Origin: Algoriphagus litoralis
GTDB lineage: Bacteria > Bacteroidota > Bacteroidia > Cytophagales > Cyclobacteriaceae
Assembly (NCBI RefSeq): GCF_003259255.1
Contig: NZ_QGOL01000007.1
Span: 1 to 64,000 of the forward strand
Length of the DNA: 64,000 nt
Direction of reading: 5' to 3'
Below the pieces are notes generated by a model. The model was not told the DNA's origin. It searched no databases and saw only the letters and a program-made list of their open reading frames with translations. The position numbers and the translations under genes are program-made. Positions 54,357 to 62,487 of the stretch are shown here, piece after piece (position 1 is the first letter of the stretch; the number at the start of each line of letters is the position of its first letter).

Positions 54357-54773
54357 TCAGCCAATAACCCGCTTATCTCGGGCGACAAATTTGGCAAAAC
54401 CCATCAATGCTCCGCAAATCATCAGGTTTCTGAAGAAGTTGACCATCTCTAGTTCTTGCTCCCTGGCCAGGTTTTCTGCCATCATTTCTGCAGGAATTTC
54501 CAATCCTATCGCCCTAGGCAAGTGCACCAAAAACGCCATGAAAATCACATACAAAGCCATGAGTGCATAGGCTAATTTATCGTACTTTCCGATCAAAGCA
54601 CTGACGATAAACAGCAGAATACAAACCATCGTGAAGTAATTCCAAAAATATGGAAACGGCAGATAATCAGGAACAAATGCCGCCCCTACCTCGGGCTTAC
54701 CTGCATGCAGTCCTACATAGAGTAGAAAAGAAAGGGGAAATAAATATTTCCCTACATTCAGTAGTTTATCCAT
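54357..54773 (-). CDS. DoxX-like small membrane protein
   Basis: 138 residues with four hydrophobic segments and the layout of DoxX-like proteins (LFPLSFLLYVGLHAGKPEVG). The loop EMMAENLAREQELEMVNFF is charged. Function unknown; DoxX proteins have been linked to redox or sulfur metabolism in other bacteria. It ends 6 bp after the YCII-like gene stops, in the same direction. Confidence 0.65.
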   Translation of the reverse strand: MDKLLNVGKYLFPLSFLLYVGLHAGKPEVGAAFVPDYLPFPYFWNYFTMVCILLFIVSALIGKYDKLAYALMALYVIFMAFLVHLPRAIGLEIPAEMMAENLAREQELEMVNFFRNLMICGALMGFAKFVARDKRVIG

Positions 54774-54779
54774 GATCGA

Positions 54780-55136
54780 TCAACCTAGCGGAAAAGGTAC
54801 CAATGGACGGACTTCCACGGAGCTGTTTGGATATTTAAGGATGGGACAGGATTTACTCCATTCCTCTACCTCCTCTATCCGATCTGACTTACAAATCAGG
54901 AAACCAGAGACCAAAACGCTTTCGGATTCTTTATAGGGTTGGCCTTTCTGGACATTTTTCCCATCGACAATTGAGCCCTCATACCGGATCGGTGCAGTAT
55001 GGATCAATTTACCCTGCATCGCAATATTCCCAATCCAAGATTGCCATTTGGGCATGTCGTCTGCAGTATCTTGGGTACTTGGCAAATACCCATTGGGAGC
55101 ACTGGCATTTCTAAATAAAAGAAGATACTCTGTCAT
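54780..55136 (-). CDS. YCII-related (DGPF-type) protein
   Basis: 118 residues of the small ferredoxin-like alpha/beta fold of the YciI/DGPF family (TEYLLLFRNASAPNG at the start, then QGKLIHTAPIRYEGSIVDGK). Members often accompany regulators or sigma factors and have no known enzyme activity. It is upstream of the DoxX-like gene and downstream of the Crp/Fnr gene, possibly one unit. Confidence 0.85.
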   Translation of the reverse strand: MTEYLLLFRNASAPNGYLPSTQDTADDMPKWQSWIGNIAMQGKLIHTAPIRYEGSIVDGKNVQKGQPYKESESVLVSGFLICKSDRIEEVEEWSKSCPILKYPNSSVEVRPLVPFPLG

Positions 55137-55208
55137 ATGTAGTGTGGTTAAAGTGTGAATTACTAGTCAAAAGTAGATTTCACAACTTAAGCCAACGATG
55201 ACAAAAGT

Positions 55209-55796
55209 CTACAATTTGGATTTCAGGCGACTAAATACGTCTTTGTTGATTCCCAAATATGAGGCGATCAGTTTACTGGAAAATCTACGCATCAGGGTGG
55301 GCCTATTTTGCATCAGCCACTTGATCCGATCCAAGGCAGACATTGAGACCAAAGTGTTGATCCTATAAACCGAATTGGCATAAGAAGCTTCCAGGATTTG
55401 CTTGTAGACTTTGTCAAATTGAGGGACGCTGCTGACCATTTCTTGAAACCCACTCCGATCTATCGCCAATAACCATGTGGGCTCAAGGGTTCGAATATTC
55501 TCCACAGAGGAAAGTCCACTTCCAAAACTAATCAGATCACTGCACCAATTATCCTCAATAACAATGTCCCGGGTTGTTTCATTTCCATCGGCATCAGAGA
55601 CAAAAACCTGAAGTGCGCCTTTTGCAATAAAATACACCAGGGTACAGTTCTCTCCTTGCCGTAGAAGGAGCTCATTCCGTTTCACCTTTTGGTAGGAAAA
55701 CTTGGAAAGGACTAAATCCAGATTTTCAGGGTTTTTACCTAGCCTTGCCACGATGTGTTTTTCCAAAACCTGAAATATTTCGTCACTATTTTCCAT
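55209..55796 (-). CDS. Crp/Fnr-family transcriptional regulator
   Basis: 195 residues from ATG 55796. The N-terminal cyclic-nucleotide-binding beta-barrel (LRQGENCTLVYFIAKGALQVF) lacks the canonical cAMP-ligating arginine/serine set as far as I can see. The C-terminal winged helix is short (YLGINKDVFSRLKSKL). It probably regulates the YCII-like/DoxX-like genes downstream. Sensing ligand unknown. Confidence 0.87.
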   Translation of the reverse strand: MENSDEIFQVLEKHIVARLGKNPENLDLVLSKFSYQKVKRNELLLRQGENCTLVYFIAKGALQVFVSDADGNETTRDIVIEDNWCSDLISFGSGLSSVENIRTLEPTWLLAIDRSGFQEMVSSVPQFDKVYKQILEASYANSVYRINTLVSMSALDRIKWLMQNRPTLMRRFSSKLIASYLGINKDVFSRLKSKL

Positions 55797-56029
55797 ATGC
55801 TCCAACTCAAACCTAAGATCTATTGAAATACCTCGCTAAAAACCAACTTTAATGAAATCGGGAGATTCATACTGAATTCATTCGATTAAAACTGCTATCG
55901 TGTGGTAGATTTTTTTTAGAATTTGTCCATTTTTTCCTGAAAATAAATCCTTTGCAACAATTAAAGTCTATTTATTTAACCAGAAAAAAATGGTTTTGGC
56001 TAAAAAAATAACTTTTGTTTTAAACTCAA
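55797..56029. other. AT-rich leader of the Crp/Fnr gene
   Basis: About 230 bp, very AT-rich with several A/T runs. No promoter of the TTG-N19-TAnnTTTG type could be fixed; I see no gene. Confidence 0.4.
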
Positions 56030-56074
56030 AATTAAAACAAAAAAACTCTGTAAATCAGCCATTTACAGAGTTTT
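56030..56074 (-). terminator. Terminator of tRNA-Pro
   Basis: On the minus strand a 14-bp perfect stem (AAAACTCTGTAAAT and its complement, 5-nt loop) is followed by T's, just after the tRNA. Confidence 0.9.
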
Positions 56075-56098
56075 GAATCTTGTTAAAATCCTAGTTCG

Positions 56099-56172
56099 TC
56101 GGGGTGACAGGATTTGAACCTGCGACCACACGCCCCCCAGACGTGTACGCTACCGGACTGCGCCACACCCCG
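56099..56172 (-). tRNA. tRNA-Pro (GGG)
   Basis: A 74-nt cloverleaf on the minus strand. The acceptor CGGGGTG pairs with CACCCCG, the anticodon stem CACGT/GCGTG has loop CTGGGGG (anticodon GGG), and the T arm is GCAGGTTCAAATCCTGT. CCA is not encoded. Confidence 0.95.
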
Positions 56173-56290
56173 TTTCGGGGCTAAAATTACAATTTCATTC
56201 GATTTTTGAAAATGGGAAATTCTAATTTAAAACTCCAAATTCTAACGGACTGGTATTCAACGTGTATTATCAGAACCTCATTCTGAAGGC

Positions 56291-56527
56291 CTACAACTCC
56301 TTTTTCTTCGAATGGAAAATCAGAGGTTCCGAAATAGATTTGCAGCAAATTTCACAACAAACAGATCCGTCTTGAACTTGCAGCGCTTTACGAAGTGCCT
56401 CTCTTCCGTTGTTAAAAGGACCTAAGTAATCTCTATCAACCGCATCAGGGATATTTTGGCAATCTTTCTCATGTACTTCAAATTGCCCAATAGGATTTGG
56501 CTTAGACGATAAATAAAAGAATTTCAT
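56291..56527 (-). CDS. Small cysteine-cluster protein, function unknown
   Basis: 78 residues. A folded-looking N-terminal part (MKFFYLSSKPNPIGQFEVHE) contains one Cys; the C-terminal third carries VCCEICC, a cysteine cluster that could bind metal, followed by a basic tail. I do not recognise the family. Confidence 0.6.
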   Translation of the reverse strand: MKFFYLSSKPNPIGQFEVHEKDCQNIPDAVDRDYLGPFNNGREALRKALQVQDGSVCCEICCKSISEPLIFHSKKKEL

Positions 56528-56634
56528 AGGTATCAGTTACAACTGGACCAAAAATACTTACCGTTACAGTCCCAAAACATACCCTATAGAGGGTATTTTT
56601 TAGCGGTTTTGAATCGAAAAAGTAACAGTTCGAC

Positions 56635-57042
56635 CTAATTGTTGGATTTTTTCATTTCAGATTGACGCATTGGCATGGAGTCGATGAGCCTAAAAATTTC
56701 CTTTGGTAGCGGAAAGTCATTCCCTGAATTTTTAACTCCCCCATCCAGACCAATCAAAACCCAGGCAGTTTTGGATTCGGAATCGGCAGGAAGCTTCTCG
56801 AGAAACTTAGCATTCTCAATTTCTTCTTCAAAATTGGACTTCAGCTTGATTCCGCCTGAAAAGTGAAAAATCAAAAGCTTCCGATTTTGGATTTCCTCCT
56901 TGAGTCCTTTATCAAACCAAAGCGAATCATTTTGAAAATTCTTTAGGATCAGAATTCGATTTTTCCATTGAAAATCCTCAGGAATTTTTGAATCGGAATA
57001 GCTAATCGAAAGAAGCATAAAAAAAGCGAAGAAAACTTGCAT
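56635..57042 (-). CDS. DUF4174 domain exported protein
   Basis: 135 residues with a short signal-like start (VFFAFFMLLSISYS). The core FQWKNRILILKN, VLIGLDGGVK and the terminal IDSMPMRQSEMK identify DUF4174. The fold resembles thioredoxin-like proteins without the redox cysteines. Function unknown. Confidence 0.85.
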   Translation of the reverse strand: MQVFFAFFMLLSISYSDSKIPEDFQWKNRILILKNFQNDSLWFDKGLKEEIQNRKLLIFHFSGGIKLKSNFEEEIENAKFLEKLPADSESKTAWVLIGLDGGVKNSGNDFPLPKEIFRLIDSMPMRQSEMKKSNN

Positions 57043-57087
57043 GTAATTATAACATAGCGAAAAGCATAAAGTTTTCGAGCCAGTAAA

Positions 57088-57366
57088 CTAGTGCAAAAAT
57101 CGCCCAACCAAATCCTTCCATTCATCATCCAGACTCATAGAAGGACGCTTTTCGCCCGCTTTGGCATACCAATAGTCTGCATTCCACAGATCTCCCTCCT
57201 TCCGGTGCAAGTAAGCATGGACTCGCGCGGCAGTTTTTCCCAAAAGATGATCCACTTGATCATGGGCTGCCTCCCAATCCCCCTTCCCGTCATACCAGAG
57301 GGCTTTCAACTCGGGTGAGAAGTCAGGTTGGGGAGACACCAAAGCGCCAAATTCATCTACATTCAT
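57088..57366 (-). CDS. Conserved hypothetical protein
   Basis: 92 residues from ATG 57366; TTG 57408 would add 14. The sequence LKALWYDGKGDWEAAHDQVD through RVHAYLHRKEGDLWNADYWY is a recognisable small helical family found across Proteobacteria and Bacteroidota, resembling a TPR-like helical pair. No function is assigned. Confidence 0.8.
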   Translation of the reverse strand: MNVDEFGALVSPQPDFSPELKALWYDGKGDWEAAHDQVDHLLGKTAARVHAYLHRKEGDLWNADYWYAKAGEKRPSMSLDDEWKDLVGRFLH

Positions 57367-57496
57367 TTCGCTTTCATTTTTCCCAAAGATCAACCTCCAG
57401 ATTTTCAAATGAAAGAAAGGTTTATGGTTTCGTGATCATTTTGTGATATGCCAAATCGAATTTTGACTCATTCAAATCAAACAAAATCCGTTAATT

Positions 57497-57946
57497 ATGA
57501 AAAAAGTAATCCTATTATTCTATGTTGCCTTTTTAGGTATGGTCGCATGTTCAGACGATCCGGATCCGGTGACCATAGATCCCTCTCGCCCTACAGGTTC
57601 ACTTTCGGTGCAGCGATCAGGAGCATTTGTAGACCAAAACAGTGCTGGCTCGATGGGCACTGCAAGCCTTGGAGTAGACACACAGGGCAAAGAGTTTCTT
57701 TCCTTCAGTTCCAATTTCAACACCGCCCTTGCTACGGGTACTGTGACCGTGTACTTGTCGACATCAGCGACCTTTATGCCAGACCCCGCCAATGGAAATC
57801 CAAACCTTTTGGTTTTGGGACCGGTAAGATCTGCGGGTGAAAATTTCTTTGCCATCCCGACAGGATCGTCCACGGCAAAATACACACACGTGATTCTATG
57901 GTGTGGTTCGGTAGGTGTTCCTTTCGGAAATGCTAGACTCCAGTAA
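57497..57946 (+). CDS. DM13-domain lipoprotein 1
   Basis: 149 residues. Lipoprotein signal ending LGMVAC (Cys18), then a DM13-type domain: LSVQRSGAFVDQNSAGSMGT, FLSFSSNFNTALATGTVTVY, and the family end HVILWCGSVGVPFGNARL, with the single conserved Cys after Trp. DM13 domains in animals are linked to redox or haem contexts; the bacterial role is unknown. First of a four-gene plus-strand group. Confidence 0.85.
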   Translation: MKKVILLFYVAFLGMVACSDDPDPVTIDPSRPTGSLSVQRSGAFVDQNSAGSMGTASLGVDTQGKEFLSFSSNFNTALATGTVTVYLSTSATFMPDPANGNPNLLVLGPVRSAGENFFAIPTGSSTAKYTHVILWCGSVGVPFGNARLQ

Positions 57947-57947
57947 G

Positions 57948-58835
57948 ATGGTAGTAACGTTTCAATTATCCCCACTCAAGATTTTATTTGGGTTGGGGAT
58001 ATTTTGTACTTCCTTTGGGCTTCAGGCTCAAAGCGGCTGGACCAAAGCAAAAAAAGAAGGATTCTTCCAATTAAGCTTCAATCGCTTTTCATCGGACCAG
58101 TACTTTACTTTGGCGGGTGACCAACTGAAAACCAATGAATTTACCCAGAATTCTCTTGTCCTCTACGGAGAATATGGGCTCACAGATAAGCTCACGGTGA
58201 TTGCCAATTGGCCACTTCAAGTATGGAATGGATTCTCCTCCACAGAGACTGTCAGTGGTTTGGGGGATCTGAGACTGGAGTTTAAGCAAGCCTTGTTGAA
58301 AAAACACCTTCCACTATCCATCGCAATAGCCCCTGAAATTCCAATCGGGAAGGCAAATAATTTTGCGCAAAGCAACTTGAACGATTTTGAATCCATCAAC
58401 CTGCCCTCTGGAGACGGGGAATTTAACGTGTGGACTACCTTGGCGGCTTCGTTTTCTTTGCCCAATGCCCCACTTTATGGCAACCTCTATGGCGCTTACA
58501 ATTACCGAACACAGTATGAGGGAGTCACTTTTACAGATCAGATCGGTGTGGGTATCGAGTTGGGATACAAGGTAGCCAATTTGGTCTGGGTCAATTCACG
58601 GATCAATGCGCTCACTCCGGTAAGAGATGTCCTAGTAGCAACAGATTTTGTCAGGGGAGATGGGACGGCATATACCAGCTATAGTTTTGGTGCAGCCATT
58701 CCGATATACAAACAGATCAATTTGTCTCTAAACTATCGGAACTATGGCGATTTCGTTTTTGATAGAAAAAATCTGTATTCCGCAGGGACATTTTCTATCG
58801 GGGTCTTCTACGAAAGAAAAAATAAAGAACAATGA
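57948..58835 (+). CDS. Outer-membrane beta-barrel protein, transporter-like
   Basis: 295 residues from ATG 57948, one base after the previous stop; the upstream ATGs (57915, 57930) fall inside the lipoprotein gene. A signal peptide (ILFGLGIFCTSFGLQAQ) is followed by alternating beta-strand sequence with aromatic ends (YFTLAGDQLKTNEFTQNSLV, LSLNYRNYGDFVF) and a C-terminal FSIGVFYERK. It is probably an outer-membrane barrel in the MetA-pathway or phenol-degradation meta-like group. The substrate is unknown. It overlaps the regulator gene by 4 bp. Confidence 0.8.
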   Translation: MVVTFQLSPLKILFGLGIFCTSFGLQAQSGWTKAKKEGFFQLSFNRFSSDQYFTLAGDQLKTNEFTQNSLVLYGEYGLTDKLTVIANWPLQVWNGFSSTETVSGLGDLRLEFKQALLKKHLPLSIAIAPEIPIGKANNFAQSNLNDFESINLPSGDGEFNVWTTLAASFSLPNAPLYGNLYGAYNYRTQYEGVTFTDQIGVGIELGYKVANLVWVNSRINALTPVRDVLVATDFVRGDGTAYTSYSFGAAIPIYKQINLSLNYRNYGDFVFDRKNLYSAGTFSIGVFYERKNKEQ

Positions 58836-59443
58836 ATCAGGCCAAAAGTATCAACAACCAAAAATCCTTTCCATTCTTAAGAAAACTGAATCAAGGCGAC
58901 ATGATAATCTGTCAGGGAAGTGAATTCAGGGGGTATTTTCTGATCAAAACCGGATTGGTAAAAACCCATCGAATCCATGAATCTGGCGGAAAATCTATCC
59001 TTTCGATCAAGATCCAAGGGGAATTTCTCGGAGAGTTTACCGCACGTGAAAACCGAAGGCTTCACACCTATTCAGCTTCAGCTCTGGAGGATAACACCGT
59101 AGTGGAATTTATTCCTTACGAAGACGACACCAATCTACGATTGATCAAAATTCTGGAAACTATGCAGGCGGAAATCTTAAATGCAAGAAACCGATTGGAA
59201 CGCGTACTTTTTCAGGATGCTGAAAACCGCATCAGACAGACCCTGAAAGAGCTGGGAAAGAAATTGGGGAAGAAATTCGGACAAGAAACCTTAGTCAAAA
59301 TCTCACTCACCCATGAAGATCTTGCTGCCATGTCAGATACAAGTCGGCAGACCGTAAGTATGGTGCTATCTGGATTGAAATCTCAAAATAAAATCAATTA
59401 CAGTAGGGGAAGAATTCTCTTTAGAAATCTGGACAGTCTCTGA
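58832..59443 (+). CDS. Crp/Fnr-family transcriptional regulator
   Basis: 203 residues. Cyclic-nucleotide-binding-like N-terminal barrel (QGDMIICQGSEFRGYFLIKT) and a C-terminal winged helix with recognition segment HEDLAAMSDTSRQTVSMVLS. Its first codon overlaps the barrel gene stop. It probably autoregulates the DM13 group. Ligand unknown; no Fnr-type cysteine set is present. Confidence 0.9.
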   Translation: MNQAKSINNQKSFPFLRKLNQGDMIICQGSEFRGYFLIKTGLVKTHRIHESGGKSILSIKIQGEFLGEFTARENRRLHTYSASALEDNTVVEFIPYEDDTNLRLIKILETMQAEILNARNRLERVLFQDAENRIRQTLKELGKKLGKKFGQETLVKISLTHEDLAAMSDTSRQTVSMVLSGLKSQNKINYSRGRILFRNLDSL

Positions 59444-59544
59444 GCAACAGATCAAGGAAAAAAAGTTGGCTTATCACCTAAACTAATTCGCTTCCAACAG
59501 ATTAGAGTTAACAAAACTATCGAAACATTAAATTATTCACGACT

Positions 59545-59991
59545 ATGAAAAGTATACTAAAAATCCTTTTGGCACTGACGCCGATCTTGTTTTTCTCCTG
59601 TGAAGATAATGAGGGGAACCCCTCCGCTCCAGATGACAATATGGAAGTCATGGGTGAAATCGAAGTGATCAAAGCCGGAACCTTGACAGCACAGAGTTCG
59701 ACCAATACTATGGGAATTGTATCTATTGTCAAGGATAAGGACGGCAAATATTTTGTTCAGCTATCGGATACCTTCACCACCAAATTTAGCACAGGTACAG
59801 TGACCGTCTATTTGGCTACTTCGCAAACTTTGGCCTTGAGCAACTCGGCTAGTTTTCAATTGGTCTCTATTGTGGGCAAACCCGGGGAGCAATTCTTTTC
59901 ACTTCCTGGACTTCCGGATTCTAAATTCACCCATGCCATCATTTGGTGTGGAGCCGCGGCTATCCCTTTTGGATTTGCACCGCTTAATTAG
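59545..59991 (+). CDS. DM13-domain lipoprotein 2
   Basis: 148 residues; a paralogue of the lipoprotein at 57497. Lipoprotein signal ending ILFFSC (Cys19), then the DM13 pattern ending HAIIWCGAAAIPFGFAPL. The shared core is VQ/QLSDTFTTKFSTGTVTVY. The two genes flank the barrel and regulator genes, so the group probably arose by duplication. A terminator follows. Confidence 0.85.
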   Translation: MKSILKILLALTPILFFSCEDNEGNPSAPDDNMEVMGEIEVIKAGTLTAQSSTNTMGIVSIVKDKDGKYFVQLSDTFTTKFSTGTVTVYLATSQTLALSNSASFQLVSIVGKPGEQFFSLPGLPDSKFTHAIIWCGAAAIPFGFAPLN

Positions 59992-60012
59992 CCTAGTTAT
60001 TTACTTACTAAT

Positions 60013-60040
60013 AAAAGCCGCTCTTGATGCGGCTTTTTTT
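60013..60040 (+). terminator. Terminator of the DM13 group
   Basis: An 8-bp perfect stem (AAAGCCGC/GCGGCTTT, 7-nt loop) with seven T's. It lies just before the convergent histidine kinase stop. Confidence 0.88.
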
Positions 60041-60060
60041 ATACGAAAATAGGGAGGAAA

Positions 60061-61509
60061 TCAAGCAGGAAGAACAAATTGAAACTCGGTATAAGTCTGA
60101 GAATCCGAGGACAATTGGATATGAGTACCGTGGATTTCAAGAATTTTCCTAACGATAGCCAAGCCTAAACCTGAACCTTCTATTCCCTTAAAGTCTTTGT
60201 CAACTTTGTAGTATCGGTCAAAAATCTGGTCAATATCTTCTTGGGGTATTCCATTTCCTGAATTTTTCACCCGAATCATGACACCTCCTGGAGTGGTACA
60301 GGCCTCAAGTTCTATTTCGCCATTTTGAGGTGTGTATTTGACTGCATTGTCCAAAAGATTCTGGATAACCCGATCGATCAAATATAAATCCACTTGTACG
60401 GGAGGGAGGTTTGGGCAAATGCTGGAAGTAATCTGAATGTCCTTAGACCCTGCCAGCAGCTCATACTTCAAACTCGAGTCGTGGATTAGCTCTTGGATTT
60501 TCATCCGCTCAAATTTCACAGGCATCTGACCTGACTCCAGCTTGGAAAGGTCAAACAAGTCACCCACCAGTTTGGTAAGCTTATCCACCGAATCAAGTAT
60601 GATTTTGAAGTATTTTCTTTTTTCTTCCGGTGTGATTTTTTCATCCTTGATTTGTAGAGTTTCCACATAGCCATTGATGATGGCCAGGGGGTTTCGGAGA
60701 TCATGGGAAACATTGGCGATGAGTTCGCGACGAAGCGAGTCAACATTTTTCAATTCTTCAATATTCTTCAGAATCGTATCGGCCATATCATTGAAGGTCT
60801 TTCCGAGCAAAGCCAAATCCGAATCTGATTTGGATTGCGGAACTCTAGCCTGAAGATTGCCATCTTTGAATTCCTCTACTGCGTGCACTACTTTTCGAAG
60901 GTGACGGGTGAGCCAGGAAATCAACACCAGCCCAATCAATAAACCCAAAATTAAAGTGATCAAAATTGAACTGTAGGTTAGCTTCAACCAATACGACCCC
61001 AGTAAGCTTGAGCTGATTGATGCAAACTTCTCACTCTCCAAAGTAATATAGACGTAGCCAAGCAACGTTCCGTCTTCATACACCGGCGAGGCAGAAAAGA
61101 CAGAATTACTCCCTGGATTACGGGGATCATCACCCAAAATGAACTTTGCTCCTTGAGAGTCGATGAATTCTTGAATTGGTTCGAGATCGACGGCTTTTAA
61201 CTTCACCAACTGGTCAAGCACCACATAGGAAAGGATTTCGCCTTGTGGACTGAGCAAATAAACCTCAATTCCGGGATTGACAGCCATCATCGAATGCATG
61301 ATAGTACCCAAGGCTTCTTCATTCACCTTTCCGTCTTTGAATGGGTTCACTTCCTTGATCAAATAGGAAGAAATATCCGCATTCAGCCGTTGGGTAGTTT
61401 CCTGGAAATACCGCTGGGCATTCCGTGCCGTGATAAAAATGTACGAGACCCCCACCAAGAGTAAAACCAATATGAAGGTGAGCGATATTCTCCAGTAGAG
61501 ACTTTTCAT
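60061..61509 (-). CDS. Sensor histidine kinase
   Basis: 482 residues. A first membrane helix (SLTFILVLLLVGVSYIFI), a periplasmic sensor of about 130 residues with a PAS-like look, a second helix (SILITLILGLLIGLVLISW), HAMP, then HisKA with the phosphoacceptor His in NVSHDLRNPLA. HATPase motifs follow: NLLDNAVKYTP (N), NSGNGIPQED (G1) and GSGLGLAIV (G2). It pairs with the regulator gene just upstream and phosphorylates it. The signal is unknown. Confidence 0.94.
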   Translation of the reverse strand: MKSLYWRISLTFILVLLLVGVSYIFITARNAQRYFQETTQRLNADISSYLIKEVNPFKDGKVNEEALGTIMHSMMAVNPGIEVYLLSPQGEILSYVVLDQLVKLKAVDLEPIQEFIDSQGAKFILGDDPRNPGSNSVFSASPVYEDGTLLGYVYITLESEKFASISSSLLGSYWLKLTYSSILITLILGLLIGLVLISWLTRHLRKVVHAVEEFKDGNLQARVPQSKSDSDLALLGKTFNDMADTILKNIEELKNVDSLRRELIANVSHDLRNPLAIINGYVETLQIKDEKITPEEKRKYFKIILDSVDKLTKLVGDLFDLSKLESGQMPVKFERMKIQELIHDSSLKYELLAGSKDIQITSSICPNLPPVQVDLYLIDRVIQNLLDNAVKYTPQNGEIELEACTTPGGVMIRVKNSGNGIPQEDIDQIFDRYYKVDKDFKGIEGSGLGLAIVRKILEIHGTHIQLSSDSQTYTEFQFVLPA

Positions 61510-61521
61510 GGATCAAATTTT

Positions 61522-62220
61522 CTAAAGTTCATCATTGAATCGGTAGCCGACCCCCCAGGTTGTCAGGATGTAGACTGGTGAATTGGAATCAACTTCAATC
61601 TTGGCCCGAAGCCTGTTGATATGTGCATTTACCGTGTGTTCGTAGCCGCTGAAATCATATCCCCAAATCAGCTCCAGAAGCTCAGCGCGGGAATAACTTC
61701 TGCCGGGATTTTTGGCCATAAGGTAAAGTAAATCAAACTCTTTGGGCGTCAATTCAATCCGTTTTTGTCCAAACAGTACTTTTCGCTTTTTAAGATCAAT
61801 CTCCAGCAATCCCTGCCTGATTGTGTTTTTTTCCTTGTCAGAATTCTGCCTACTCAGCTCTTGTCTCCGAAGGATCGCCTTCACTCTGGCCAGAAACTCC
61901 CTGATTTTGAAAGGTTTGGTCAGGTAATCATCGGCTCCTGATTCTAATCCGACGACTTTGTCGATTTCTTCAGACTTGGCGGTAAGCATCAGAATCGGTG
62001 TGAACACATCCATGGCCCGGAGCCGCTGGCAGATCGTGATTCCGTCCATTTCGGGCAGCATGACATCCAAAACAAGCAAGTCAAATTCCTCTGAACTGGC
62101 CTTTTCAAAACCTCTCCGTCCGTGATCACAGACAGTCACTTCATATCCTGAATCCTGCAAGTGCAGCAGAAGTAACTGGTTAATATTGATATCGTCCTCT
62201 ACGACAAGAATTTTTTTCAT
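61522..62220 (-). CDS. OmpR/PhoB-family response regulator
   Basis: 232 residues. Receiver with acidic pair VEDD, phosphoacceptor Asp in LLVLDVMLPEMDG (about residue 51) and Lys in LTKPF. The C-terminal winged-helix DNA-binding domain includes ELTPKEFDLLYLMAKNPG and HINRLRAKI. It is 12 bp upstream of the kinase and controlled by it. Divergent from the pyrophosphatase gene, with 267 bp between the starts. Confidence 0.95.
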   Translation of the reverse strand: MKKILVVEDDININQLLLLHLQDSGYEVTVCDHGRRGFEKASSEEFDLLVLDVMLPEMDGITICQRLRAMDVFTPILMLTAKSEEIDKVVGLESGADDYLTKPFKIREFLARVKAILRRQELSRQNSDKEKNTIRQGLLEIDLKKRKVLFGQKRIELTPKEFDLLYLMAKNPGRSYSRAELLELIWGYDFSGYEHTVNAHINRLRAKIEVDSNSPVYILTTWGVGYRFNDEL

Positions 62221-62415
62221 ACTATTCCAAAACGAAGGGCAAACTAGACTTAATTGTTCACGAAAGTATCACAATGGACAAGTTCCTCATTCTGAATTAA
62301 TGAGCAGAATGATCGATTGATTGGGATGAAGTAGTGTTAAAAATATACCCAGATCAAGAATAGAATTCAAAAAATCAAAGAAAAGACAGAATGAGATCTT
62401 CAATTCAATATAGAA

Positions 62416-62445
62416 TTGGCAGGTATTGGATTAATTCTATATTTG
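62416..62445 (+). promoter_or_regulatory. Bacteroidota-type promoter of the pyrophosphatase gene
   Basis: TTG (62416-62418), an exact 19-nt spacer, and TATATTTG (62438-62445), a full TAnnTTTG match. It is 42 bp upstream of ATG 62488, as expected for the major sigma factor of Bacteroidota. Confidence 0.75.
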
Positions 62446-62487
62446 CCCAATTAATTATCAAAAACCCAAATCATATCAAAATATAGT

